From the NCBI RefSeq assembly GCF_029227915.1, contig NC_079880.1, positions 29,383,501 through 29,447,500 of the forward strand: a stretch of DNA of 64,000 nucleotides. Reading direction: 5' to 3'. Numbering within the stretch: the stretch's first letter is position 1; each line of letters starts with the position of its first letter. The stretch is from Hydractinia symbiolongicarpus (taxonomy: Eukaryota > Cnidaria > Hydrozoa > Anthoathecata > Hydractiniidae). Position numbers and translations under genes: made by a program. The notes under the pieces were generated by a model. It ran no database searches. It had not been told where the DNA came from and saw only the letters and a list, made by a program, of their open reading frames with translations. Of this stretch, positions 48,479 through 61,400 are shown piece by piece.

Positions 48479-48774
48479 GAAAACAAGTTTGAAGACTACA
48501 AGTCTCATAGGCTTTAGTGGTGAAATAATAATTTAAAAAATCGTTTGGGAAATGAGTTTACTCCCTGGGTACTTTCTTTGTATACTTTTTACTATACGGG
48601 CCGAGTCCGGGATTCACGGGAAATCGCAGGTTTTCGTTTGCCGGCGATTAAACTTCTTTTATTCAGCGTCTCATCAAAAATGAAAACATTTTTGAAAACT
48701 ACAAGTCTTATGCGTTTTAGTGGTGAAAAAATAATTAAAAAAATCGTTCTTGAAGTGAGTTTACTCACAGGGTA

Positions 48775-50400
48775 CTTTTTTTGTATACATTCGACTATAC
48801 GGGCCAAGCCCGGAATTTAGGGGAAATCGCTGGTTTTCGTTTGCCGGCGATTAAACCTCTTTCATTAAGCGTCTCATCAAAAATGAAAACATTTTTGAAA
48901 ACTACAAGTCTCATGCGTTTTAGTGGTGCAAAAAAAATTTAAAAAGTCTTTCGGAAAATGAGTTTACTCCCCGGGTACTTTCTTTGTATACTTTTGACTA
49001 TATGGGCCGAGTCCGGGATTTACGGGAAATCGCGGGTTTTGGTTTGCCGGCGATTAAACTTCTGTTATTCAGCGTCCCATCAAAAATGAAAACATTTTTG
49101 AAAACTACAAGTCTCATGCGTTTTAGTGGTGAAAAAATTATATAAAAAATCGTTCGGGAAATGAGTTTACTCCCGGGGTACTTTCTTTGTATACATTTGA
49201 CTATACGGGCCCAGCCCGGGATTTACGGGAAATGGCGGGTTTTCGTTTGCCGGCGATTAAACTTCTGTTATTCAGTGTCTCATCAAAAATGAAAGCATTT
49301 TTGAAAACTCCAAGTCTCATGCGTTTTAGTGGTGAAAAGATAAGTTAAAAAATCGTTTTGGAAATGAGTTTACTCACAGGGTACTTTCTTTGTATACTTT
49401 TGACTATACGGGCCGAGTCCGGGATTTACGTGAAATCGCGGGTTTTCGTTTGCCGGCGATTAAACCGCTTTCATTAGGCGTCTTATGAAAAATGAAAACA
49501 TTTCTGAAAACTACAAGTCTCATGCGTTTTAGTGGTGAAAAAAAAATTTAAAAAATCGTTCGGGAAATGAGTTTACTCCCTGGGTACTTTCTTTGTATAC
49601 TTTTGATTATACGGGCCGAGTCCGGGGATTACGGGAAATGGCGGGTTTTCGTTTGCCGGCGATTAAACTTCTTTTATTCAGCGTCTCATCAAAAATAAAA
49701 ACATTTTTGAAAACTACAAGTCTCATGCGTTTTAGTGGTGAAAAAATAATTTAAAAAATTGTTCGGGAAATGAGTTTACTCCCTGGGTACTTTCTTTGTA
49801 TACTTTTGACTATACGGGCGAAGCCCGGGATTAACGGGAAATCGCGGGTTTTCGTTTGCCGGCGATTAAACTTCTTTTATTCAGCGTCTCATCAAAAATA
49901 AAAAAACATTTTTGAAAACTACAAGTCTCATGCGTTTTAGTGGTGAAAAGATATTTTAAAAAATCGTTCGGGAAATGAGTTTACACTCTGGGAACTTTCT
50001 TTGTATACTTTTGACTTTACAGGCGGAGTCCGGGATTTACAGGAAATCGCAGGTTTTCGTGTGCCGGCGTTTAAACTTCTTTTATTCAGCGTCTCATCAA
50101 AAATGAAAACAAGTTTGAAGACTACAAATCTCATGCGTTTTAGTGGTGAAAAAATAATTTAAAAAATCGTTCGGGAAATGAGTTTACTCCCTGGGTACTT
50201 TCTTTGTATACTTTTGACTATACGGGCCAAGCCCGGGATTTACGGGAAATCGCAGGTTTTCGTTTGCCGGCGATTAAACTTCTGTTGTTCAGCGTCTCAT
50301 CAAAAATGAAAACATTTTTGAAAACTACAAGTCTCATGCGTTTTAGTGGTGAAAAAAAAATTTAAAAAATCGTTCGGGAAATGAGTTTACTCACAGGGTG
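48775..50400 (+). repeat. 8-monomer tandem unit, copy 1 (1,626 bp)
   Basis: The unit begins in a TACTTTTTTTGTATAC monomer and includes private words GGTGCAAAAAAAATTT, GTCTTTCGG, TTTTGGTTTGCC, GGGCCCAGCCC, TTTACGTGAAATCG, CTCTGGGAACTTTC and CTTCTGTTGTTC. All recur 1,626 bp downstream. Its first part matches 37.1-38.0 kb and its second part (from about 49,350) matches 10,680-11,740, so the unit joins two otherwise distant block types. Confidence 0.9.
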
Positions 50401-52026
50401 CTTTTTTTGTATACATTCGACTATACGGGCCAAGCCCGGAATTTAGGGGAAATCGCTGGTTTTCGTTTGCCGGCGATTAAACCTCTTTCATTAAGCGTCT
50501 CATCAAAAATGAAAACATTTTTGAAAACTACAAGTCTCATGCGTTTTAGTGGTGCAAAAAAAATTTAAAAAGTCTTTCGGAAAATGAGTTTACTCCCCGG
50601 GTACTTTCTTTGTATACTTTTGACTATATGGGCCGAGTCCGGGATTTACGGGAAATCGCGGGTTTTGGTTTGCCGGCGATTAAACTTCTGTTATTCAGCG
50701 TCCCATCAAAAATGAAAACATTTTTGAAAACTACAAGTCTCATGCGTTTTAGTGGTGAAAAAATTATATAAAAAATCGTTCGGGAAATGAGTTTACTCCC
50801 GGGGTACTTTCTTTGTATACATTTGACTATACGGGCCCAGCCCGGGATTTACGGGAAATGGCGGGTTTTCGTTTGCCGGCGATTAAACTTCTGTTATTCA
50901 GTGTCTCATCAAAAATGAAAGCATTTTTGAAAACTCCAAGTCTCATGCGTTTTAGTGGTGAAAAGATAAGTTAAAAAATCGTTTTGGAAATGAGTTTACT
51001 CACAGGGTACTTTCTTTGTATACTTTTGACTATACGGGCCGAGTCCGGGATTTACGTGAAATCGCGGGTTTTCGTTTGCCGGCGATTAAACCGCTTTCAT
51101 TAGGCGTCTTATAAAAAATGAAAACATTTCTGAAAACTACAAGTCTCATGCGTTTTAGTGGTGAAAAAAAAATTTAAAAAATCGTTCGGGAAATGAGTTT
51201 ACTCCCTGGGTACTTTCTTTGTATACTTTTGATTATACGGGCCGAGTCCGGGGATTACGGGAAATGGCGGGTTTTCGTTTGCCGGCGATTAAACTTCTTT
51301 TATTCAGCGTCTCATCAAAAATAAAAACATTTTTGAAAACTACAAGTCTCATGCGTTTTAGTGGTGAAAAAATAATTTAAAAAATTGTTCGGGAAATAAG
51401 TTTACTCCCTGGGTACTTTCTTTGTATACTTTTGACTATACGGGCGAAGCCCGGGATTAACGGGAAATCGCGGGTTTTCGTTTGCCGGCGATTAAACTTC
51501 TTTTATTCAGCGTCTCATCAAAAATAAAAAAACATTTTTGAAAACTACAAGTCTCATGCGTTTTAGTGGTGAAAAGATATTTTAAAAAATCGTTCGGGAA
51601 ATGAGTTTACACTCTGGGAACTTTCTTTGTATACTTTTGACTTTACAGGCGGAGTCCGGGATTTACAGGAAATCGCAGGTTTTCGTGTGCCGGCGTTTAA
51701 ACTTCTTTTATTCAGCGTCTCATCAAAAATGAAAACAAGTTTGAAGACTACAAATCTCATGCGTTTTAGTGGTGAAAAAATAATTTAAAAAATCGTTCGG
51801 GAAATGAGTTTACTCCCTGGGTACTTTCTTTGTATACTTTTGACTATACGGGCCAAGCCCGGGATTTACGGGAAATCGCAGGTTTTCGTTTGCCGGCGAT
51901 TAAACTTCTGTTGTTCAGCGTCTCATCAAAAATGAAAACATTTTTGAAAACTACAAGTCTCATGCGTTTTAGTGGTGAAAAAAAAATTTAAAAAATCGTT
52001 CGGGAAATGAGTTTACTCACAGGGTG
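50401..52026 (+). repeat. 8-monomer tandem unit, copy 2 (1,626 bp)
   Basis: This is the direct copy of 48,775-50,400. Differences are single bases, such as CTTATAAAAAATG near 51,108 (CTTATGAAAAATG in copy 1) and GGGAAATAAG near 51,393. It ends as the X-Y-Z trimers preceding the second long duplicate begin. Confidence 0.9.
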
Positions 52027-52467
52027 CTTTCTTTGTATACATTCGACTATACGGGCCAAGCCCGGGATTTACGGGCAATCGCGGGTTTTCCTTTGCCGGC
52101 GATTAAACCACTTTCATTAAGCGTCTCATCAAAAATGAAAACATTTCTGAAAACTACAAGTCTCATGCGTTTTAGTGGTGAAAAAATAATTTAAAAAATC
52201 GTTCGGGATATGAGTTTACTCCCTGGGTACTTTCTTTGTATACTTTTGACTATACGGGCCGAGTCCAGGATTTACGGGAAGTCGCGGGTTTTCGTTTGCC
52301 GGCGATTAAACTTCTTTTATTCAGCGTCTCATCAAAAATGTAAACATTTTTAAAAACTAAAAGTCTCATGGGCTTTAGAGGTGAAATAATAATTTAAAAA
52401 ATCGTTTTGGAAATGAGTTTACTCACAGGGTACTTTCTTTGTATACTTTTGACTATACGGGCCGAGT

Positions 52468-55400
52468 CCGGGATTTACGGGAAATCGCGGGTTTTCGTTT
52501 GCCGGCGATTAAACCGCTTTCATTAAGCGTCTTATGAAAATTGAAAACATTTCTGAAAACTACAAGTCTCATGCGTTTTAGTGGTGAAAAAAAAATTTAA
52601 AAAATCGTTCGGGAAATGAGTTTACTCACAGGGTGCTTTCTTTGTATACATTCGACTATACGGGCCAAGCCCGGGATTTACGGGAAATCGCGGGTTTTCC
52701 TTTGCTGGCGATTAAACCACTTTCATTAAGCGTCTCATCAAAAATGAAAACATTTCTGAAAACTACAAGTCTCATGCGTTTTAGTGGTGAAAAAATAATT
52801 TAAAAAATCGTTCGGGAAATGAGTTTACTCCCTGGGTACTTTCTTTGTATACTTTTGACTATACGGGCCGAGTCCGGGATTTACGGGAAGTCGCGGGTTT
52901 TCGTTTGCCGGCGATTAAACTTCTTTTATTCAGCGTCTCATCAAAAATGAAAACATTTTTAAAAACTAAAAGTCTCATGGGCTTTAGAGGTGAAATAATA
53001 ATTTAAAAAATCGTTTTGGAAATGAGTTTACTCACAGGGTACTTTCTTTGTATACTTTTGACTATACGGGCCGAGTCCGGGATTTACGGGAAATCGCGGG
53101 TTTTCGTTTGCCGGCGATTAAACCGCTTTCATTAAGCGTCTTATGAAAATTGAAAACATTTCTGAAAACTACAAGTCTCATGCGTTTTAGTGGTGAAAAA
53201 ATAATTTAAAAAATCGTTCGGGAAATGAATTTACTCCCTGGGTACTTTCTTTGTATACTTTTGATTATACGGGCCGAGTCCGGGGTTTACGGAAAATGGC
53301 GGGTTTTCGTTTACCGGCGATTAAACTTCTTTTATTCAGCGTCTCATCAAAAATAAAAACATTTTTGAAAACTACAAGTCTCATGCGTTTTAGTGGTGAA
53401 AAAAAATTTAAAAAATCGTTCGGGAAATGAGTTTACTCACAGGTTGCTTTCTTTGTATACATTCGACTATACGGGCCAAGCCCGGGATTTACGGGAAATC
53501 GCGGGTTTTCCTTTGCCGGCGATTAAACCACTTTCATTAAGCGTCTCATCAAAAATGAAAACATTTCTGAAAACTACAAGTCTCATGCGTTTTAGTGGTG
53601 AAAAAATAATTTAAAAAATCGTTCGGGAAATGAATTTACTCCCTGGGTACTTTCTTTGTATACTTTTGACTATACGGGCCGAGTCCGGGATTTACGGGAA
53701 GTCGCGGGTTTTCGTTTGCCGGCGATTAAACTTCTTTTATTCAGCGTCTCATCAAAAATGAAAACATTTTTAAAAACTAAAAGTCTCATGGGCTTTAGAG
53801 GTGAAATAATAATTTAAAAAATCGTTTTGGAAATGAGTTTACTCACAGGGTACTTTCTTTGTATACTTTTGACTATACGGGCCGAGTCCGGGATTTACGG
53901 GAAATCGCGGGTTTTCGTTTGCCGGCGATTAAACCGCTTTCATTAAGCGTCTTATGAAAATTGAAAACATTTCTGAAAACTACAAGTCTCATGCGTTTTA
54001 GTGGTGAAAAAATAATTTAAAAAATTGTTCGGGAAATGATTTTACTCCCTGGGTACTTTCTTTGTATACTTTTGACTATACGGGCGAAGCCCGGGATTAA
54101 CGGGAAATCGCGGGTTTTCGTTTGCCGGCGATTAAACCTCTTTTATTCAGCGTCTCATCAAAAATAAAAAAACATTTTTGAAAACTACAAGTCTCATGCG
54201 TTTTAGTGGTGAAAAGATATTTTAAAAAATCGTTCGGGAAATGAGTTTACACTCTGGGTACTTTCTTTGTATACTTTTGACTTTACAGGCGGAGTCCGGG
54301 ATTTACAGGAAATCGCAGATTTTCGTGTGCCGGCGTTTAAACTTCTTTTATTCAGCGTCTCATCAAAAATGAAAACAAGTTTGAAGACTACAAATCTCAT
54401 GCGTTTTAGTGGTGAAAAAATAATTTAAAAAATCGTTCGGGAAATGAGATTACTCCCTGGGTACTTTCTTTGTATACTTTTGACTATACGGGCCAAGCCA
54501 GGGATTTACGGGAAATCGCAGGTTTTCGTTTGCCGGCGATTAAACTTCTTTTGTTCAGCGTCTCATCAAAAATGAAAACATTTTTGAAAACTACAAGTCT
54601 CATGCGTTTTAGTGGTGAAAAAAAAATTTAAAAAATCGTTCGGGAAATGAGTTTACTCACAGGGTGCTTTCTTTGTATACATTCGACTATACGGGCCAAG
54701 CCCGGTATTTACGGGAAATCGCGGGTTTTCCTTTGCCGGCGATTAAACCACTTTCATTAAGCGTCTCATCAAAAATGAAAACATTTCTAAAAACTACAAG
54801 TCTCATGCGTTTTAGTGGTGAAAAAATAATTTAAAAAATCGTTCGGGAAATGAGTTTACTCCCTGGGTACTTTCTTTGTATACTTTTGACTATACGGGCC
54901 GAGTCCGGGATTTACGGGAAGTCGCGGGTTTTCGTTTGCCGGCGATTAAACTTCTTTTATTCAGCGTCTCATCAAAAATGAAAACATTTTTAAAAACTAA
55001 AAGTCTCATGGGCTTTAGAGGTGAAATAATAATTTAAAAAATCGTTCGGGTAATGAGTTTACACCCTGGGTACTTTCTTTGTATACTTTTGACTATACGG
55101 GCCGAGTCTGGGATTTACGGGAAATCGCAGGTTTTCGTTTGCCGGCAATTAAACTTCTTTTGTTCAGAGTCTCATCAAAAATGAAAACATTTTTGAAAAC
55201 TACAAGTCTTATGCGTTTTAGTGGTGAAAAAATAATTTAAAAAATCGTTCTGGAAATGAGTTTACTCACCGGGTACTTTCTTTGTATGCATTCAAATATA
55301 CGGGCCAAGCCCGGAATTTACGGGAAATCGCGGGTTTTCGTTTGCCGGCGATTAAACCTCTTTCATTAAGCGTCTCATCAAAAATGAAAACATTTTTGAA

Positions 55401-58400
55401 AACTACAAGTCTCATGCGTTTTAGTGGTGAAAAAAATTTTTAAAAAATTGTTTGGGAAATGAGTTTACTCCCTGGGTACTTTCTTTGTATACTTTTGACT
55501 ATATGGGCCGAGTCCGGGATTTACGGGAAATCGCGGGTTTTCGTTTGCCGGCGATTAAACTTCTTTTATTCAGCGTCCCATCAAAAATGAAATCATTTTT
55601 GAAAACTACAAGTCTCATGCGTTTTAGTGGTGAAAAAATAATTTAAAAAATCGTTCGGGAAATGAGTTTACTCCCTGGGTACTTTCTTTGTATACTTTTG
55701 ACTATACGGGCCGAGTCCAGGATTTACGGGAAGTCGCGGGTTTTCCTTTGCCGGCGATTAAACTTCTTTTATTCAGCGTCTCATCAAAAATGAAAACATT
55801 TTTAAAAACTAAAAGTCTCATGGGCTTTAGAGGTGAAATAATAATTTAAAAAATCGTTTTGGAAATGAGTTTACTCACAGGGTACTTTCTTTGTATACTT
55901 TTGACTATACGGGCCGAGTCCGGGATTTACGGGAAATCGCGGGTTTTCGTTTGCCGGCGATTAAACCGCTTTCATTAAGCGTCTTATGAAAATTGAAAAC
56001 ATTTCTGAAAACTACAATTCTCATGCGTTTTAGTGGTGAAAAAAAAATTTAAAAAATCGTTCGGGAAATGAGTTTACTCACAGGGTGCTTTCTTTGTATA
56101 CAATTGACTATACGGGCCAAGCCCGGGATTTACGGGAAATCGCGGGTTTTCCTTTGCCGGCGATTAAACCACTTTCATTAAGCGTCTCATCAAAAATTAA
56201 AACATTTCTGAAAACTACAAGTCTCATGCGTTTTAGTGGTGAAAAAATAATTTAAAAAATCGTTCAGGAAATGAGTTTACTCCCTGGGTACTTTCTTTGT
56301 ATACTTTTGACTATACGGGCCGAGTCCGGGATTTACGGGAAGTCGCGGGTTTTCGTTTGCCGGCGATTAAACTTCTTTTATTCAGCGTCTCATCAAAAAT
56401 GAAAACATTTTTAAAAACTAAAAGTCTCATGGGCTTTAGAGGTGAAATAATAATTTAAAAAATCGTTTTGGAAATGAGTTTACTCACAGGGTACTTTCTT
56501 TGTATACTTTTGACTATACGGGCCGAGTCCGGGATTTACGGGAAATCGCGGGTTTTCGTTTGCCGGCGATTAAACCGCTTTCATTAAGCGTCTTATGAAA
56601 ATTGAAAACATTTCTAAAAACTACAAGTCTCATGCGTTTTAGTGGTGAAAAAATAATTTAAAAAATCGTTCGGGAAATGAGTTTACTCCCTGGGTACTTT
56701 CTTTGTATACTTTTGATTATACGGGAAGAGTCCGGGGTTTACGGAAAATGGCGGGTTTTCGTTTACCGGCAATTAAACTTCTTTTATTCAGCGTCTCATC
56801 AAAAATAAAAACATTTTTGAAAACTACAAGTCTCATGCGTTTTAGTAGTGAAAAAATAATTTAAAAAATTGTTCGGGAAATGAGTTTACTCCCTGGGTAC
56901 TTTCTTTGTATGCTTTTGACTATACGGGCGAAGCCCGGGATTAACGGGAAATCGCGGGTTTTCGTTTGCCGGCGATTAAACTTCTTTTATTCAGCGTCTC
57001 ATCAAAAATAAAAAAACATTTTTGAAAATTACAAGTCTCATGCGTTTTAGTGGTGAAAAGATATTTTAAAAAATCGTTCGGGAAATGAGTTTACACTCTG
57101 GGTACTTTCTTTGTATACTTTTGACTTTACAGGCGGAGTCCGGGATTTACAGGAAATCGCAGATTTTCGTGTGCCGGCGTTTAAACTTCTTTTATTCAGC
57201 GTCTCATCAAAAATGAAAACAAGTTTGAAGACTACAAATCTCATGCGTTTTAGTGGTGAAAAAATAATTTAAAAAATCGTTCGGGAAATGAGATTACTCC
57301 CTGGGTACTTTCTTTGTATACTTTTGACTATACGGGCCAAGCCCGGGATTTACGGGAAATCGCAGGTTTTCGTTTGCCGGCGATTAAACTTCTTTTGTTC
57401 AGCGTCTCATCAAAAATGAAAACATTTTTGAAAACTACAAGTCTCATGCGTTTTAGTGGTGAAAAAAAAAATTAAAAAATCGTTCGGGAAATGAGTTTAC
57501 TCACAGGGTGCTTTCTTTGTATACATTCGACTATACGGGCCAAGCCCGGGATTTACGGGAAATCGCGGGTTTTCCTTTGCCGGCGATTAAACCACTTTCA
57601 TTAAGCGTCTCATCAAAAATGAAAACATTTCTAAAAACTACAAGTCTCATGCGATTTAGTGGTGAAAAAATAATTTAAAAAATCGTTCGGGAAATGAGTT
57701 TACTCCCTGGGTACTTTCTTTGTATACTTTTGACTATACGGGCCGAGTCCGGGATTTACGGGAAGTCGCGGGTTTTCGTTTGCCGGCGATTAAACTTCTT
57801 TTATTCAGCGTCTCATCAAAAATGAAAACATTTTTAAAAACTAAAAGTCTCATGGGCTTTAGAGGTGAAATAATAATTTAAAAAATCGTTCGGGTAATGA
57901 GTTTACACCCTGGGTACTTTCTTTGTATACTTTTGACTATACGGGCCGAGTCTGGGATTTACGGGAAATCGCAGGTTTTCGTTTGCCGGCGATTAAACTT
58001 CTTTTATTCAGCGTCTCATCAAAAATGAAAACATTTTTAAAAACTACAAGTCTTATGCGTTTTAGTGGTGAAAAAATAATTTAAAAAATCGTTCTGGAAA
58101 TGAGTTTACTCACCGGGTACTTTCTTTGTATGCATTCAAATATACGGGCCAAGCCCGGAATTTACGGGAAATCGCGGGTTTTCGTTTGCCGGCGATTAAA
58201 CCTCTTTCATTAGGCGTCTCATCAAAAATGAAAACATTTTTGAAAACTACAAGTCTCATGCGTTTTAGTGGTGAAAAAAATTTTTAAAAAATTGTTTGGG
58301 AAATGAGTTTACTCCCTGGGTACTTTCTTTGTATACTTTTGACTATATGGGCCGAGTCCGGGATTTACGGGAAATCGCGGGTTTTCGTTTGCCGGCGATT

Positions 58401-61400
58401 AAACTTCTTTTATTCAGCGTCCCATCAAAAATGAAAACATTTTTGAAAACTACAAGTCTCATGCGTTTTAGTGGTGAAAAAATAATATAAAAAATCGTTC
58501 GGGAAATGAGTTTACCCCCGGGGTACTTTCTTTGTATACATTTGACTATACGGGCCAAGCCCGGGATTTACGGGAAATGGCGGGTTTTCGTTTGCCGGCG
58601 ATTAAACTTCTGTTATTCAGCGTCCCATCAAAAATGAAAACATTTTTGAAAACTACAAGTCTCATGCGTTTTAGTGGTGAAAAAATAATATAAAAAATCG
58701 TTCGGGAAATGAGTTTACTCCCGGGGTACCTTCTTTGTATACATTTGACTATACGGGCCAAGCCCGGGATTTACGGGAAATGGCGGGTTTTCGTTTGCCG
58801 GCGATTAAACTTCTGTTATTTAGTGTCTCATCAAAAATGAAAACATTTTTGAAAACTCCAAGTCTCATGCGTTTTAGTGGTGAAAAGATAAGTTAAAAAA
58901 TCGTTTTGGAAATGAGTTTACTCACAGGGTACTTTCTTTGTATACATTCGACTATACAGGCCAAGCCCGGGACTTACGGCAAATCGCAGGTTTTTGTTTG
59001 CCGGCGATTAAACTTCTTTTATTCAGCGTCTCATCAAAAATGAAAACAAGATTGAAGACTACAAGTCTCATGCGTTTTAGTGGTGAAAAAATAATTTAAA
59101 AATCGTTCGGGAAATGAGTTTACTCCCTGGGTACTTTCTTTGTATACTTTTGACTATACGGGCCAAGCCCGGGATTTACGGGAAATCGCGGGTTTTCGTT
59201 TTCCGGTGATTAAACTTCTTTTGCTCAGCGTCTCATCAAAATTGAAAACATTTTTGAAAACTACAAGTCTCATGCGTTTGAGGGGTGAAAAAAAAATTTA
59301 AAAAATCGTTCGGGAAATGAGTTTACTCCCTGGGTACTTTCTTTGTGTACATTCGACTACACGGGCCAAGCCCGGGATTTACGGGAAATGACGGTTTTTC
59401 GTTTGCCGGCGATTAAACTTCTTTTATTCAGTGTCCCATCAAAAATGAAAACATTTTTGAAAACTACAAGTCTCATGCGTTTTAGTGGTGAAAAAATAAT
59501 ATAAAAAATCGTTCGGGAAATGAGTTTACTCCCGGGGTACTTTCTTTGTATACATTTGACTATACGGGCCAAGCCCGGGATTTACGGGAAATGGCGGGTT
59601 TTCGTTTGCCGGCGATTAAACATTTGTTATTTAGTGTCTCATCAAAAATGAAAACATTTTTGAAAACTCCAAGTCTCATGCGTTTTAGTGGTGAAAAGAT
59701 AAGTTAAAAAATCGTTTTGGAAATGAGTTTACTCACAGGGTACTTTCTTTGTATACATTCGACTATACAGGCCAAGCCCGGGACTTACGGCAAATCGCAG
59801 GTTTTTGTTTGCCGGCGATTAAACTTCTTTTATTCAGCGTCTCATCAAAAATGAAAACAAGTTTGAAGACTACAAGTCTCATGCGTTTTAGTGGTGAAAA
59901 AATAATTTAAAAATCGTTCGGGAAATGAGTTTACTCCCTGGGTACTTTCTTTGTATACTTTTGACTATACGGGCCAAGCCCGGGATTTACGGGAAATCGC
60001 GGGTTTTCGTTTTCCGGTGATTAAACTTCTTTTGCTCAGCGTCTCATCAAAATTGAAAACATTTTTGAAAACTACAAGTCTCATGCGTTTTAGGGGTGAA
60101 AAAAAAATTTAAAAAATCGTTCGGGAAATGAGTTTACTCCCTGGGTACTTTCTTTGTGTACATTCGACTACACGGGCCAAGCCCGGGATTTACGGGAAAT
60201 GGCGGGTTTTCGTTTGCCGGCGATTAAACTTCTTTTATTCAGTGTCTCATCAAAAATGAAAACATTTTTGAATTCTACAAGTCTCATGCGTTTTAGTGGT
60301 GAAAAGATAATTTAAAAAATCGTTTTGGAAATGAGTTTACTCACAGGGTACTTTCTTTGTATACATTCGACTACACGGGCCAAGCCCGGGATTTAGGGGA
60401 AATCGCTGGTTTTCGTTTGCCGGCGATTAAACCTCTTTCATTAAGCGTCTCATCAAAAATTAAAACATTTTTGAAAACTACAAGTCTCATGCGTTTTAGT
60501 GGTGAAAAAATAATTTAAAAATCGTTCGGGAAATGAGTTTACTCCCTGGGTACTTTCTTTGCATACTTTTGCCTATACGGGCCAAGCCCGGGATTTACGG
60601 GAAATCGCGGGTTTTCGTTTTCCGGTGATTAAACTTCTTTTGCTCAGCGTCTCATCAAAATTGAAAACATTTTTGAAAACTACAAGTCTCATGCGTTTGA
60701 GGGGTGAAAAAAAAATTTAAAAAATCGTTCGGGAAATGAGTTTACTCCCTGGGTACTTTCTTTGTGTACATTCGACTACACGGGCCAAGCCCGGGATTTA
60801 CGTGAAATGACGGGTTTTCGTTTGCCGGCGATTAAACTTCTTTTATTCAGTGTCCCATCAAAAATGAAAACATTTTTGAAAACTACAAGTCTCATGCGTT
60901 TTAGTGGTGAAAAAATAATATAAAAAATCGTTCGGGAAATGAGTTTACTCCCGGGGTACTTTCTTTGTATACATTTGACTATACGGGCCAAGCCCGGGAT
61001 TTACGGGAAATGGCGGGTTTTCGTTTGCCGGCGATTAAACTTTTGTTATTTAGTGTCTCATCAAAAATGAAAACATTTTTGAAAACTCCAAGTCTCATAC
61101 GTTTTAGTGGTGAAAAGATAAGTTAAAAAATCGTTTTGGAAATGAGTTTACTCACAGGGTACTTTCTTTGTATACATTCGACTATACAGGCCAAGCCCGG
61201 GACTTACGGCAAATCGCAGGTTTTTGTTTGCCGGCGATTAAACTTCTTTTATTCAGCGTCTCATCAAAAATGAAAACAAGTTTGAAGACTACAAGTCTCA
61301 TGCGTTTTAGTGGTGAAAAAATAATTTAAAAATCGTTCGGGAAATGAGTTTACTCCCTGGGTACTTTCTTTGTATACTTTTGACTATACGGGCCAAGCCC

